From positions 458,732-522,731 of the forward strand of contig NW_001799211.1 in the NCBI RefSeq assembly GCF_000165425.1: DNA of 64,000 nt, given 5' to 3'. Made by a program: the position numbers and the translations under genes. Positions 23,315 to 39,282 of this stretch are shown one piece after another (position 1 is the first letter of the stretch; each line of letters starts with the position of its first letter). Under the pieces are notes generated by a model. The model saw only the letters and a program-made list of their open reading frames with translations. It ran no database searches and had not been told where the DNA came from. Source of the DNA: Paramecium tetraurelia (taxonomy: Eukaryota; Ciliophora; Oligohymenophorea; Peniculida; Parameciidae).

Positions 23315-26300
23315 ATGGCTTCTATTGCCTAATAGATACTTGTAGTTTTCTAAAAGAATTACATGGTTTATTTCTAAGAAAAGCAATTCATTGGTGAATT
23401 TGCAGTGCCAATAATTGTGTTCGCTATGCTGATGGTGGCACGTAAAAATTTAAGAATATTCTTAAAATTTAGAAAAGGAGAATAATCCTGTTTTCCTTGA
23501 AGTAGTGGCTGAGTTTGTACCTATGACCTTTCTGGCGACATCTAGATATATCGTGATATAAATGATAGCTGAAAAGAGCGAAAGACAAAAAGAGATTTAA
23601 AAGGTAAAGTATATGAGTGAAATGTAGATTATGGGTTTAAAAGGATCAGCATATTAATTAGGATGGCTTCTATTTAATTTCTCAAGATTGATATCAGTTT
23701 GCTTTATATTTTTGTTGTTAACAGTACCCTCCAATTGTTTTGCTCATCCCAAACTTGGTCAAACATATTTGGATTCAGGTTAAATTATTGGAAGTTTTAT
23801 TTTGTTTGGCTTAAGTTAATGTTCTTAATCATACTTCATAACTGCTTTGTTTGATTAACCAAGAAGTGGGGCAGACATGTCAGTCATAGTAACCATTATT
23901 GGTTCATTTTGTGCTCAATTATTAAATGTTGGAAACGTGAATAGGTATTGATGTATGCAATTAATATAGTAATGGAGGACTTCTAATACTTCTGGGATTT
24001 TGTTTTCCAACTTTTGGTTTTGATATTTTTGTCTTTCCTTAATTGGGAGGCATAGTTAATTAGGACTGGGGAATTAGTATAGAAGGTTATTTTGTATTAT
24101 AAGCATCCACTGCTTTGATCTATGCATTCCTGTATTATTACCTTGAATAAGTATTGCCTAATGAATATGGTACTAATAAACATCCTCTATTTTTCTTTGG
24201 GTTTAAATATCAAACAGAAACTGATGTGTTATCGTCATCATATGAGTTAGGAGGAATGGGAAAACCATTTATTAGCAATAGATAATCAGAATTTTAGGAG
24301 GATGCAAGCTCTGCTATTTATCATGAAGTTTTTGAGAACATCAAACAAGTGAAAGTATGTTAAAATGTATATACTTTAGAAAGCAATCTAAATTAAGAAT
24401 GTTAGAAAAAGTTATGGAGAACTTAAGGCTGTAGACGGAGTTACATTATAAATTTATGATTCGCAAATTCTGTGTTTGTTAGGTCATAATGGAGCAGGCA
24501 AAACTACTTTGATCTCTTTACTAACTGGATTAATAAAAAGGGATAGCGGACTCATCTCATATTATAATACTGATACTGATTTCGAGGATATTAGATCTTA
24601 TTTGGGTATTTGTCCTCAAAGAGATGTCCTCTATGATTCAATGACATGCGATCAACACTTATGGTATTATGGAAAGATTAAGGGAATTGAAGATAAATAA
24701 TTGTACTTAGACATTGATTTGATAATTAATAAATGCGATCTTTTAAATGACAGAGCTAAACTTGCCAAGAATTTATCAGGAGGAACTAAAAGAAAACTAA
24801 GTTTAGCTATATCTTTAATCGGTTAATCAAAAGTAGTCTTTTTAGATGAGCCTACCTCTGGCATGGATCCAATTTCAAGAAAAAAGATCTGGGATATTCT
24901 ATTACAAGTTAAGAGTGAAGGAAGATGCTTAGTGTTGACAACTCATCATTTGGATGAAGCTGAAGTTCTCTCAGAAAGAATAGCAATAATGGCAAAAGGG
25001 AGACTACTAACTGTAGGTTCAGTTGATTTTGTCAAAGTCAATTTTGGAATTGGTTATCATCTCAATATTTATAATAAAGGAAGTTCTGATTGGGAGAAGA
25101 AATCCAAAAATATATTAGCTCTAACAAAAAAATGCGTTCCTTCATCTAGAGAGAATCCTCAAACTCCTTAAGAATGCTTAAGTTTCTCAATCAATTTTGA
25201 CAAAAAGGAGGAGCTCTTACCCCTATTCCAATAATTAGAGAAAGATCCATAAATTGAATTGAACTTGATTATGAATACTTTAGAAGAGGCATTCATTAAC
25301 ATCGGAATGGATGAAGAGACTTTCTTATAAAAAAAAGTCTAGGGTCTTTAGGCTACTTAAGATACTACTTAAGTTAATTTGAATGAAGAGTTAAATAAAA
25401 TAGTCCCACCCTCTTGTTTGAGTAGACCTCCTATTTTTAACTTTGGTTTACAGTTGTGGTCATGTCTTTTAAAAAAGCACTATAATGTAACCACAAAGAG
25501 ACTGATAATTGGGATCATTATGCCAGCTGTCTTCATTATTTTAGGACCACTTTTATCTACAGTTTATTATAAGTCATTTGTAAATAAAAATGCTGAATAA
25601 TACGAAAATGAATTTTATGAGAATGCATTAGCTGTGTTTGATTCATATGGTTATATCATTTTGGGGATAGCAATAGCCAGCTCATAGGTAGGCAGTCAAC
25701 CTGTTGAGGAAAGAGAAAAAAAGCAGAAATATGCATTAAATGTGATGGGATGCAGAATATTGCCATTTTGGTTAGGCTATTACATTTATGATCTGTTGAT
25801 AAGTATAATTTTACTGGTGATCTTTATAATAACAGTAGTGGCATGTGGTTACACAGAATTAAACAATGGAGTCTTTTATACATTGGTGTTTTTTAATTTC
25901 TTTGCTTACTTACCATTTTCATATATGTTGTCTTGGATGTTTAATTCATTCAATTCAGCTGTTAAATCTTTACTGATTATTCAAGTGATTGGATTTTATT
26001 TGATTGCCATTATAATTTATTTAGTGTCATTTAAGAATGAAGCTGGACTATGGATCCTAACATTCGTATGTCCTTCTTTATCCTTTTTCTCAGGATGTGT
26101 AACCTTTTTAAATGGTTTAAAACTAATAGGTGCAAATGGTAAGGTGCAACATGTAAGTGCTTTTGGCGATGACATTAGACCATACGTTTTCATAATCATT
26201 CTATTTTTCTAAGGTCTAGCTTATTTTGGAATTACTCTATTGCTTGATAATAGACAATTGTTGGCTGCTAATAATAGTGGTTAATTAGGGACAATATCTG

Positions 26301-27405
26301 ATTAAGATGTATTGACAGAAGAGCAAAGAGTATTGGATTAAAGATGTTAAGATAGAATTTTGGCTAGAAAGATTTCAAAAACATATGCGAATGGATTTTA
26401 AGCAGTCAAAGGAACATCCTTTGGTGTAGAACCAGGAACAATATTTGGATTACTAGGACCTAATGGAGCTGGTAAATCAACTACCTTCAATATGATAACA
26501 TCAAGATTGAAGCCATCCTCTGGAAATATTTACTTAGAATAGGTGGAAATTAAAAAAGGTTTGGGAGAAGTGTATTAAAATGTTGGAATTTGTCCACAAT
26601 TTGATAGTTTATATGATATTGTATCAGTCAGAAGACATCTCTAATTATGGGCATATTTGAAGGGATTGAAGGGATAAGAATTAGAAGAGTCAATCTTGTA
26701 TTTCTTAAAGGTGATGTAACTAGAGAACTATGAAAATTCATTGGCTGGACAATTAAGTGGAGGGAACAAACGAAAGTTATGTGTGGCATTGGCTCTTATG
26801 GGTGGAACAAACATGTAATTCTTCGATGAACCATCTTCTGGCGTTGATCCAATTGCTCGTAGATTCTTGTGGAATGCTATCCAATAAGGTGTTAAATTAA
26901 GATAGAGTTCTGTTATTTTAACCACACATACTATGGATGAAGCTGAAAGTCTGTGCAACAAAATTGCCATTCAAGTTAATGGAGCTTTTGCTTGTATAGG
27001 ATCTGTCTAACATTTGAAATAGAAATTCGGTGAAGGGTACAGAATTGTAATTGATCCAATTAATCAAGTATTTCATTATTCTATTCTTAGGAAAGTGTCT
27101 CATAAATATAACAATAATTATCCCAAAACTTTGGAAAAATAGATTTTAATTTGGATGAACATACTGGAAAGATCATTTGCAAGTTTCCTATTCAAGGATT
27201 CTAATTTTACCAAACATTCTACACCTTTTAATAAGTCTTACTAAATGAGTTAAAACTAATCAAAGACTTTTAGATAAGTTAACCGAACCTCGAATAGATA
27301 TTTGTTCAATTTGCAGCTTAACAAGTTGCTGAACAAGAGAAAGTGCAAATTCAAAAGAATTGTTGTTCAATACCTATTCTCTGTGGAAATGATGAGGATA
27401 ATTGA
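23315..27405 (+). CDS. ABCA-type full ABC transporter
   Basis: About 1,330 residues. An N-terminal membrane helix leads a large domain, then TMD1 with ABCA-typical helices ending [18 protein letters not shown]1 follows (GHNGAGKTT near 24480, signature LSGGTKRK, Walker [22 protein letters not shown]), then TMD2 (about 25.4-26.3 kb), NBD2 (GPNGAGKST near 26460, [27 protein letters not shown]) and a short tail with FVQFAAQQ. Both ATPase sites look intact. ABCA proteins move lipids across membranes; the substrate is unknown. Several 25-31 nt introns interrupt TMD1 (for example at about 23440 and 23946). The Walker B of NBD2 begins with two Phe. Confidence 0.92.
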
Positions 27406-27482
27406 TAATTTAAATTCTTTATAAAATTTATATAATTAAGAATTCACTTAAATTTATATTATTAACATATATAGGAATTAAT

Positions 27483-27884
27483 TCAATTTTATCTAATTTA
27501 TTAATACTTGTTATTTTGACGTTGTTTACCCTCGCCTTCTAGATTAAATACATTGCTTAAATTGATGCTTTCATTAACTTCGCCAGGATTATAATTGTCA
27601 TTATGATCATTTTTTTTTTCTGGCTCTTCTTCAATTACGAAAAATTCCTTCTTTGTACCCGATGTATCCATTCTATTTTACAATTTTTTTTCTTCTTGGA
27701 CTTTATCAGACTTAGGATGATCCTTGAAATTTTTGGAATTATTTTAATATTTAGGTTACGAATTCTGTTTTCTTCGGCATAATCTATATGTAATTAGCCC
27801 AATTATTAAAATTCCAAAGATTACTCCAAAAATGAGAATCCATTCAGTCGTAGAATCAAGTTGAACAAGTAATCTTGAAACCAT
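27483..27884 (-). CDS. Single-pass membrane protein with acidic/charged tail
   Basis: Single exon, 133 residues. One hydrophobic helix (about residues 13-36, WILIFGVIFGILIIGLITY) is followed by basic residues (RLCRRK) and a charged, Asn/Glu-rich tail of about 95 residues. The orientation is probably tail-cytosolic by the positive-inside rule. No family was recognised. It lies 60 bp beyond the upstream ULK-like gene on the same strand. Confidence 0.55.
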
Positions 27885-27944
27885 TTTAGTATGAGTTTTT
27901 AATTTAAATAAACAATAAATATATATCTATAATGACTAATGATC

Positions 27945-29574
27945 TCACAACTTTTACAATTATCTCCATTTGCTGGTTATCCTTTCCAATATCTTCCTCC
28001 AATCATCCTTTTATTGTTTTTCTGCCAATATTTACTAAACTTCAATTTCTGTAATTTTAACAATATTTTTATGAATAATTTATTAATCTAATAACAATTC
28101 AATTGCTATTAGTGAAGCATAACTATTAAATTATTTACAAAATAATACTGAGTATCTTCAGCAGCCTTCTTTTTTAAATCATCAAAACTATCTCCAATAA
28201 TTTTAATGATCTTATTAGTTAAGTTTTCCTCTAATTTATTTCTTTCAACATCATTGACCTCTGCATCGCATTGACTTTGATCTTTCAAAAAAGCATCCTT
28301 GCAATTCGTGAAAAAGATCTTATAATATTCTTATTCATTTTTTGTATAATTCAATATATTCCATTTGGTTCCCTTAATCAACATATCCTCTCCAGAATCA
28401 CAAGTTTCTTCAATCAATTACACCAATAGATAACTATAAGCCAACACAAGTCTTGATAATAGGAGAATGCATTCTTCAATTGATTAATCTGTCCTAAATA
28501 TTCTTTTCAATTAATCTAATTTTTGATATAATTCTAAATTAACAAAATGACGAAAACCAATATCCTACTTCATTTACTACAAAAAGACCAATTATTTACA
28601 CAATTGATCTCCTGTCATTTTTTATGATTACTTTTACATCCAACTAATGTTTTAGTCATTGTACAATTTCTGTAAGGTTGGATTATTAGAAACCAAGCCT
28701 TTTTCCATGCTTTCAAACATCTAAAAGACTTGATCCCATTAAATCCTTTCAGATTCTTCCACAATTAATGCTTTGGTCAAAAATTCCCTTGTGAAATCTG
28801 TAATGCCATTATGCTTAAAGACCAAAGGCTTCATTAAAATGTTTTTTAATAAATCTTATTCGTCTCTTCCTTTCCAGGGAACATCGTGGAACACCATTTC
28901 GTAAAAGATGACTCCGATGGACCAGATATCACATTTTGTTGAATAGGTTTTCCTTTATAGAATTTAGGGAGCCATGTACAAAGGAGATCCAACACACGAT
29001 CTAAGTAATTAGGATGTATAATTATCAACGTATTTTGCAAATCCGAAATCTAAAAGTGCATCTAATTAAATTGATACCTGCTATCTTCACAATACCTTCG
29101 TGATTGAGGATGTTGGCAGGTTTTAAATCCCTGTGAATTACTCCTTACTTAACCAGTTCTTTGAATCCATTTATGATTTATAACATAATTCCTTAAGTCT
29201 ATTGAAATAGTGGATAAATATAGTGATACTTCTTATTCAGATATTCTTTTCTTTTAGATGAACTCTTTTAAATCCCCATCCTTGCATAGCTCTGTAATTA
29301 TATATAAAGATCTTTGAGTTGTAATGAGATCAATAAATCGCACAATATTAGGATGATTGAATTTCTTGAGGATCTCAATTTCACTGACTATTTGATTCCT
29401 TAAATAGGTATCTCTTTCAAAAAGGGCCAAATCCATTTTCTTGATAGCAACAATTTCATTCGTCTTGATATCCGTTCCTTAGAACACTTTGCCATAGGCT
29501 CCTTCTCCCAAGCAGTGTCTCTCATTATATTAGTACTGGCCGATCTGTTTAACACTCCTATTCAATTGACTCAT
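27945..29574 (-). CDS. ULK/Atg1-like Ser/Thr kinase
   Basis: About 520 residues. The kinase domain is N-terminal: LGEGAYGKVFQG, VAIKKMDL, HPNIVRFIDL, HRDLKPANIL, DFGFAKYV and GSPLYMAPQIL, followed by CDIWSIGVIFYEM. DFGFA with GSPLYMAPQ marks the ULK/ATG1 group. All catalytic residues are present. The C-terminal 250 residues are helical and Glu/Lys/Gln-rich without a recognised domain; they could bind regulators. Several micro-introns are present; one of 26 nt near the 3' end (gtattattttg...taatag) joins to a clean tail ending at TGA. This group is expanded in ciliates, so a role in autophagy is not assured. Confidence 0.82.
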
Positions 29575-29858
29575 AATAGGGATATAATAACAATATTTAT
29601 AATATAAAATATATAATGGAAATTGAATATGTGTATTAACTGTGTGTGTACGAATAGGGAATCAGATTGAATGTGAGTCTGGTGATGGTGTGTATGCAAA
29701 TTTGCACATAAATATCAGCATCCTTATCCGTTTTAATAAAATAATATTATAAATCTTGAATCATATGGTAATATATCGTGTTTATTTATGACGGATTACT
29801 ATTAATTTAAATTGAGAATTGTTAGTAAAGATAAGCATAAATATTTTTACAAAATATT

Positions 29859-30961
29859 ATGAACAATATCGATTAATTCTTCATTTCTCATATATAAAAG
29901 TTTGTTCCATCTTGGAGCCATCTTTAATGTGACGACTTGAGAATTACGAAGACTATAGGAATAACAAATAAGACATATATTATTGAAGCAGATGCTACTC
30001 CAAGCAAAATAATCTTTCGTCATTTTGGTGAGGTCGGAGTTGGATTATTTTTGAATAGAGAATAAGAATTACACATTGCAAGATAAGTTGCTAAATGTAA
30101 AATGGGGCCACATTTTTATGGTCACACTTCACATGTAACTTCTACTTTAATAATAAAAGGTTCGTTTGGAAGAATATATAGAAAATGAGGTCATGAGTCA
30201 GGAATCAATGAAAGACCCCGACACCTACACTTTGGTGGCTTAGACCTTGTGCAAGTTTCATCAGATCGATGTATCTAGTCAAATGAATGACAGAACACCG
30301 TTGTTTGAAAAGCACTTGCAAGAAAATTCAGACTTCTTATCGTAAGTAAGGGAGAAAGTTTGTTCGAGTCTCTTCTCTGAAGATGAAAGATCCATTCTAT
30401 CTAACATGGCCCATTGGTTCTCAGAGGAGGAAGTCAAGTTTTTATAGTCAGTTTTACCAAAAGATGATATTGTATTTTCCCATAACGATCTATTGGCGAA
30501 CAACATCTTATTGATTCCACCTGTAATTATCATTTTTTATCATCAATTAGAACTTCGATAAGGTTGTGTTCATCGATTTTGAGTATTCTTCCTATAATTT
30601 CAGAGGATTTGACATAGCTAACTATTTCAATGAATCACAATTTAGTTATCTAAACCCAAATCCACCTTACTTTTATATAGAAGAAGGAATGATTGACGAG
30701 GAGATCTTGAAGGACTTTGTCAAAGTCTATATCGAAAAGTCAGGATTGGACTTAGACTATCAAACTTTACTACACCAAGTCTACATTGGATAGCTATTCT
30801 CACACTTCTTTTGGGCGTAATGAATTCATTCTATAAATTATAGAGCATGGGGAATCATTATGGCAAAATCAAATGATATTGTATTTGATTATCTTGCTTT
30901 TGTAGAAGTTAGATATCACAAATATTACTAACTAAAGAAGCATCTTTTTGGAAAAAAATGA
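29859..30961 (+). CDS. Choline/ethanolamine kinase
   Basis: 349 residues; introns 30135-30159 (25 nt) and 30523-30550 (28 nt). Diagnostic motifs are GITNKTYI (phosphate-loop-like), the Brenner motif VFSHNDLLANNIL and the choline-kinase motif VFIDFEYSSYNFRGFDIAN. The family phosphorylates choline or ethanolamine with ATP, the first step of the Kennedy pathway for phosphatidylcholine or phosphatidylethanolamine. Length fits a single cytosolic domain. Sequence alone does not settle choline versus ethanolamine. Confidence 0.92.
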
Positions 30962-31436
30962 TCAAATAATAAAAGTTTTATAAATATATTATTCAATAGT
31001 CTATTTAAACTTGTTCGATATATACAATTGTTCTGGAAAAATTAATTAATTTAATTTTCAAAAAACGAAATATTTAATAAACTAATAGATGTCCTTAACA
31101 TTATTTTCCATAGACTTACAGAATATGAAATATATTGTTTGGCATCAAATTAGCAAGATTGGAAAGTTTTGCAATGTCTGAGATAATAAATGATCTATTC
31201 TTATTTTTTAAGATATACTATTCCAATAAAGAATAACTTTATAACTGAGAATAACAAATCTAACTACTTTGGGGATTTAATTACTACCTCATTTATAGAA
31301 ATAGGTCTAGAATTAATTTCTATCAATAGTTTATTAAATATTTATTTTATAAATATCAAGTGATGTTTTTAGAATTATTAATACCAAAAGAAGAGAGCTC
31401 TACGGCTTTGCAAAGATGATAACTAAATGGGCCTAT
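30962..31436. other. Intergenic with a possible F-box-like reading stretch
   Basis: On the plus strand about 31095-31363 an open frame reads VLNIIFHRLTEYEIYCLA, followed by a Trp, which resembles the start of an F-box, and ends at TGA 31361. No ATG lies in frame ahead of it, so it may need an unseen exon or be a remnant. Otherwise AT-rich without features. Confidence 0.25.
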
Positions 31437-31889
31437 TCAAATTAGCAATTCTCTTATATTAATAATACCCAATCTCTATTTAATTATAATTATTGGGATG
31501 ATGCCAGAATTTCCTATTCTTCGTTCTTTCTATTGAAGAATTGAAATGAATCCAAATTATAGTAATTCATTTTCTAATCCGATTTTAAGCTTCTTAAAAC
31601 CTTTTGCTTTTCCGGATTGTAATTTTGCACTTTCAATAACATTCATAAAGAATTTAATGGTTATCTGATAACAAGAAAAAAGTTGATACCAAAGTTAAGG
31701 CTACAAACTTATACTAGAGTTAACACTTTAGAAATTTTCGTTAACGGCAAATGTGGGAATGGTAGTATCAACTACAATTGAAACACAATTTTAATGATCC
31801 TCTATTTCATCGTGCATTATTAGGATATTACCTATTTCCTTAATTTTTCTTCCTATTTCTTCGACATAATTTAAGAACTGATCATCCAT
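31437..31889 (-). CDS. Uncharacterised small protein
   Basis: 140 residues; one 30-nt intron leaves an exact frame. Starts MDDQFLNYVEEIGRKIKEI and contains helical segments such as TIKFFMNVIESAKLQ and a basic patch GKAKGFKKLK. Predicted soluble. No family was recognised. It follows another short frame on the same strand with 30 bp between. Confidence 0.45.
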
Positions 31890-31919
31890 TATGAATCTTC
31901 AAAAGAGGCAAATTAAATT

Positions 31920-32099
31920 TCATTATTCAAACTCCTTTTTGAAATTTAATCCAGCTCCCATCATTAAATGTGATCTCGATAATTCGATTTTGTTGATAAT
32001 GTGATTATGAGGCCCTGAATCTGCTAATTTGTCAAGATCGAAATTCGAAAAACCAAAATACGGTTAATATTTTTCCCTTATTTTCATGCCAGAGCACAT
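31920..32099 (-). CDS. Doubtful short ORF
   Basis: 59 residues (MCSGMKIREKYQPYFGFSNF...), single exon, ending TGA at 31920-31922. Composition is protein-like and the frame shows no homology I can name. It could be the 3' exon of a longer gene whose 5' part I could not join. Confidence 0.3.
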
Positions 32100-32248
32100 A
32101 AGGTTTAGCCGTTTAGTCCACAATCATATTCTTCAAGTGAATATGTTGTCATCATAAAGATGATTTTAATAATTAGCATTTTTATGATAATTTTATATTT
32201 TAATATTCGAACTGAGTAGTATTTTGTAATTAAGTTTTAAATTAAAAA

Positions 32249-32812
32249 ATGGACTAAATATCAGAAGAAGCTATCAAAGCAATGCCAAAGAAACCATAGA
32301 ATGGTTACATGCTATTCAGGGCAGATACATATGATGACCTTAGGAAAAAGAACCAAGATAAAAGTATGACTGAATTGACTTCAATGATATCATCTTTATG
32401 GGGATAGATGGATGAGAAGAAGAAGGATGTATTTATTAATTAAGAACCTTTTTATTAGAAATACAACAAGGATTATGATAAGGCTATGGATTAGTATAAG
32501 AGTGATTATGCTGGATGGTTGAAGAAGTTCAAGTTGGATGATGATAAAGTAAAGAAGTTTTTTAAGGACAATAAACAAGCTAAAAAGAAGAATAAGAAGG
32601 GTTCCAATAAAGATACCAAGACTTCGAAACATGATGATGAAAGTGATGAAGAAGATGAACAGAAAATTTAGTCCTTAAAAAATAAGAACTAAAAGAAATA
32701 GTAGGAATAGAATGTTTAGAATGCTAAACAGAATACTAAGGAATAATAGAAACAGAAGCCTGTTGTTCCTTAATAGAAGGAAAAGGAAAAGAAGGACAAC
32801 AAAAAAAAGTGA
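32249..32812 (+). CDS. HMG-box chromatin protein
   Basis: Single exon, 187 residues. An HMG box spans about residues 12-90: PKKPQNGYMLFRADTYDDLR, SMISSLWGQM, then KYNKDYDKAMDQYKSDYAGW. A long Lys/Glu/Gln tail follows (KKNKKGSNKDTKTSK, then acidic and Q-rich). HMGB-type proteins bend DNA and loosen chromatin; this one likely acts in the nucleus. The ATG at 32249 opens directly into the box. Confidence 0.88.
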
Positions 32813-32849
32813 TTAATTAAAATAAATTATAATTAAATAATACCAATTT

Positions 32850-33776
32850 ATGCTTTAAATATAACAACTTTGTGAAGACTCTGGTTTGTCATGTGGAAGA
32901 GGGATTTTCATTGGAATTTATGCAGGCTTAATTTTTTGCATTTCAATCTATTGTTTAATAAAACTTTATGGATTTATGGGCAGAATATCCTATGATTTGA
33001 TTCCTTTGACAACATGCGCAATTTAATCTTCTCTGCATTTTATTAATGACATCTTTTTGGTAACTAATTCCCTATAAATCGTTATAATTTACTTTTGTTT
33101 ACAGACTTTCATATTGATATCGCAAAGCTTTTTCCATTTATACTACAAAATGACGTACTCTAAAGAAGAATTTTAAGAATATCGATTAAAATAAAAGTAC
33201 AGTTTGATAACATTTTACATCCTTTTTACTTCAATAATCATCTTTTACTTGATTTAAATCGATGATAGTAATTGCTCAGCCTATTTTGATGTTGGATTAG
33301 CTCTATAGTTTATAATTATTTTATTTAGTGTTGTTATATCAATATTATATGGCTAGAAATTAAAACAAGAGATGAATAAGCATGAATAAACGAATGTAAC
33401 AAAAATAGCAAATTATTAAACAACAGCTGTGTAGATAGTATTGACTACTTCTGCAATTTTGGAATTTATTATGTCAATATTATCGCTTACAACTTTTAAG
33501 GATTTGTTCTGTAATTTACCATTAAATAATTTAAATGATCTTGATAATAATGAAGGATTCACATCAGGAGAGAATGTGTATTTAACTTTTTTCTCATTGA
33601 TAGAAATGACTCCTTGCATTTTAGTACCAATTATTTTTTATTATTTGCCATAAATCCCATAATAATAAAATCAACAACATGAGTTTAACCTAAATGATTC
33701 CTTAATATAGCAATCTGCCAGATAATCAATGGATTTTAGTAATTTAATAAATATGTCAATTGAATTGAAATAATGA
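32850..33776 (+). CDS. Polytopic (about seven-helix) membrane protein
   Basis: Single exon, 308 residues, with about seven hydrophobic segments: GIFIGIYAGLIFCISIYCLI, a helix through NSLQIVIIYFCLQTF, SLITFYILFTSIIIFYLI, FIIILFSVVISILYG, a helix in TTSAILEFIMSILSL and one in LIEMTPCILVPIIFYYL. An acidic loop (NDLDNNEG) precedes the last helix and a hydrophilic Q-rich tail ends the protein. The topology resembles GPCR-like or similar seven-helix proteins, but no diagnostic motif was seen. A possible 45-nt intron was rejected because it encodes an uninterrupted membrane helix. Confidence 0.65.
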
Positions 33777-33870
33777 ATAATATAAAAGCACTTTAAATTT
33801 AATACTATAATAAGAGTTTTTTGTGTATAACAAAGAAATTGGCGCAATATAATTATATAATTAATTAAAA

Positions 33871-36331
<2,461 letters not shown>

Positions 36332-36377
36332 TTTTTATTATGTAATTTTATATAATATTATATTTTTTATTTAACAG

Positions 36378-37667
36378 ATGGACTCCCCTTTGAAAGATAT
36401 GACTGGAACGATCGTAAACAAGTACTATTGATATTAAATTAGGCAATATAAACTCATCAAGAAATTAGGAGCGGGTGCTTTTGGAGAAATTTATTCTTCG
36501 TAATCAAATGGATTAGAGTATGCAATCAAAATAGAGAAATCTGATTCAAAACATCCTTAATTAGAATTCGAATCAAAACTATATCACTATTTGAATAATC
36601 ATAATGGATAGGGAATTCCTAAATATTATGGTTATTATTAGCAAGATGGTTATAACTTTCTAGTTATGGAATTACTTGGCTAATCCCTAGAAGATATCTT
36701 TTCCGAAAACAACCGCATTTTTACTTTGTAAACAGTTTGTGTCTTGGGAATTCAAATGTTGGAATGCATAGAATTCTTACATAGCAAATAATTCATTCAC
36801 AGAGACATTAAACCAGATAACTTTTTAATGGGAAAGGCCTAAAAAGATAGAGTGTATCTGGTTGATTATGGATTAGCCAAGAGGTATATTTCAAAAGATC
36901 TCCACATTCCTTATAAAGATAACAAAGCATTGACAGGTACAGCCAGATATGCCTCTATCAATACACATCTCGGAATAGAATAATCTAGAAGAGATGATCT
37001 AGAGGCTCTTGCCTATGTTCTGATGTATTTTTTAAGAGGATCCCTGCCATGGTAAAATCTAAGGGCAAATAATTAAAAAGAAAAATACGATAGAATCATG
37101 GAAAAGAAGTTAGCCACATCATCCGAAACTTTATGTAAAAATTACCCATAATAATTATTATAATTCGTTGATTACACTAAGAATTTAAAATTCGATGAGA
37201 AACCAGATTATTAATTCATTAAAAATCTCTTCATTTCAATTATGCAAGAAAATGAATTAAGAATGGAATATATATATGATTGGGATGATGAAGATACATA
37301 AAGAGATAAAATCTAAATTAGAAACGATGAGAAGAACGATTTACTAAAAACAAACAAATAAAGTAGCAATACTTAATAAAGAGTGAATAAATATTAAGAA
37401 AATAAAAATTTAAATAGCAATAGCATTTATATGAGAAATTGTAGCAATATTAATAACAAATACAGTATTGGAAGGACGAAAACCAATTCTATTGGATCAA
37501 TAAATAAAGTAGTTGTTACTAAAACAAAATAGATTACTAACAATACAATTAATAGTTTAACTAATCAAAATACTTTGCCAAATAATAATAATAATAATTA
37601 TAGTAAATTACATCAAAATTTAGCAAAATAAATAATAAAGAAGCATTCTAGTTTACATTACTAATGA
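36378..37667 (+). CDS. Casein kinase 1-family Ser/Thr kinase
   Basis: 422 residues; intron 36422-36442 (21 nt). CK1 motifs: [10 protein letters not shown], a Lys in [27 protein letters not shown] (DYG in place of DFG), a [13 protein letters not shown] activation segment in place of APE, and [19 protein letters not shown]. The last 120 residues are Asn/Gln/Ser-rich (runs of Asn near 37580). CK1 genes are expanded in ciliates, so no single role can be assigned. It begins 46 bp after MCM4 on the same strand. Confidence 0.92.
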
Positions 37668-38052
37668 TTAAATTAACTTGAATTACAACTATCTTTTATA
37701 TAAAAGTTTGTTAATTATTTCATTCCATCTGAAATTCTGCAAAAGTTTAGTTATTTAACTGTTGTTGACAATAAATTAAATATAAATTTATTTCTGATTA
37801 ATCAAATTAACATATGGAATTTATACTATTTAAATTATAAAGTATAATAATTAAGATCTATAAATTTTGAAAAACGATACCATATAAAAATAAATTAAAC
37901 AATACATATAATTAACTTAATACGTAAAATAATTTTTCATGTTTCGGAGTATCCTTGTAATGATTTAATCTCTCTTATAGTAAATTGTTAAATACTTACA
38001 AACCTTAAATTATTATAAATAAATAAACTTTTTAAGAACAGTCCAATAAACT
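37668..38052. other. Intergenic
   Basis: 385 bp of extremely AT-rich DNA. No coding frame, RNA gene or repeat recognised. Confidence 0.6.
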
Positions 38053-39282
38053 ATGCAGAATTAGCTACAACAACTAGATGTTCCAAGAGGATAATCTTTT
38101 ACATTTGATTCTAATCGACCATTTATTTATTACTATTCAGTTGCCAAACCCTTACCTGATAATATAGTTGATGACTTAGTCATTTGTTGTTAAATAAGAA
38201 CTTATCTAATAAAATAGTTGCCTAAGGTTTGGTTTTTAATGGCTAGTACAACAGCTCACATTTTAATAGAAAAACAGCAAAAGTTTGTCACTCCAAATTT
38301 TATTTTAGACATATTTATTTATAGTTGGCTATCAGATGGGATGGCAAACTTAAAAAAGGAATTGATGAATAGATTAAGCAAATTGATAGTTGAAAATGAG
38401 AAATTAGAAAGACTCATTGATATTTTTACATAAGAAATGGTCTCAATTTAAGAAGAGTTTTCAAAATTTCATAAGTCAGAATACCTTCTCAATTATAATG
38501 ATAGTTGTGTACAGCCATTAATAGTATTTCGAGAAAAAGGAAAAAATGAGAACTAATCCCTAATCAAGCGAATTGATGAATTAAATATTGATGACGATAG
38601 TAGAGATTCAACTTTATCATCATCATAAATCTCTTAAACAATTACCAACAAAGATATTGACCGTAGCAAATCAGATGTTAGAGAAGTTACGGCAACACTC
38701 CAAAATAATAAGATGAGAAAATTTACAAAACAGATGGAAAAAATGACACAAAATGTTTTTACCGAATTAATCAAGTATAATTCCCAAGATCAATAATGGC
38801 AAATAGCTAGACAATTTGTTGTTATTATTTTAGAAACTAGCGTTTAGTCTGATCATTATTTAAAAACTATGGAAAAAGTTAGATTCATATAACCTGCTTT
38901 GCTGTTTTATAAAAAAGCTCTACAGGTTTGGATTCTGGCCAAATTTTCAGCTTAATAATCTCATTAAACAACGAAAAATTCTTAAGAAAATAAAGTAATG
39001 AATTAAAATTATTATAGATGATATTCAGTTAATTTTTATGCAAAGCAAAAAGCTTTATGGGGAAGTATTGGAATGAAAAATTAGTCATCCCCTTGCATAC
39101 AGTATTTCAAATTGCAGAATAAACCTACCCAGAGGTTTCAGTTGAAAAAAACGTTGCCGAAGTATGCATATTTCTTATGTTAGCAAATGAAAAAATTTTC
39201 TATTTTATTAAAAGAAAAACTTGTAGCATTATGGGACTAAAATCTTTCTCAATGCACGAAATAGCTTATTTAACAACAATGA
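38053..39282 (+). CDS. Uncharacterised protein with coiled-coil centre
   Basis: 394 residues; introns 38995-39017 and 39162-39183 give an exact frame. The N-terminus is compact (FIYYYSVAKPLPDNIVDDLV), a coiled-coil follows near residues 95-145 (LMNRLSKLIVENEKLERLI), then a Ser/Asp-rich linker and a helical C-terminus (LHTVFQIAEQTYPEVSVEK). No family was recognised. Without the introns the frame would stop at 39019. Confidence 0.6.

Noticed and set aside
33067-33111. A possible 45-nt intron in the seven-helix gene
   Set aside because: It is long for this genome, in frame, free of TGA and encodes a hydrophobic helix, so it is taken as coding.
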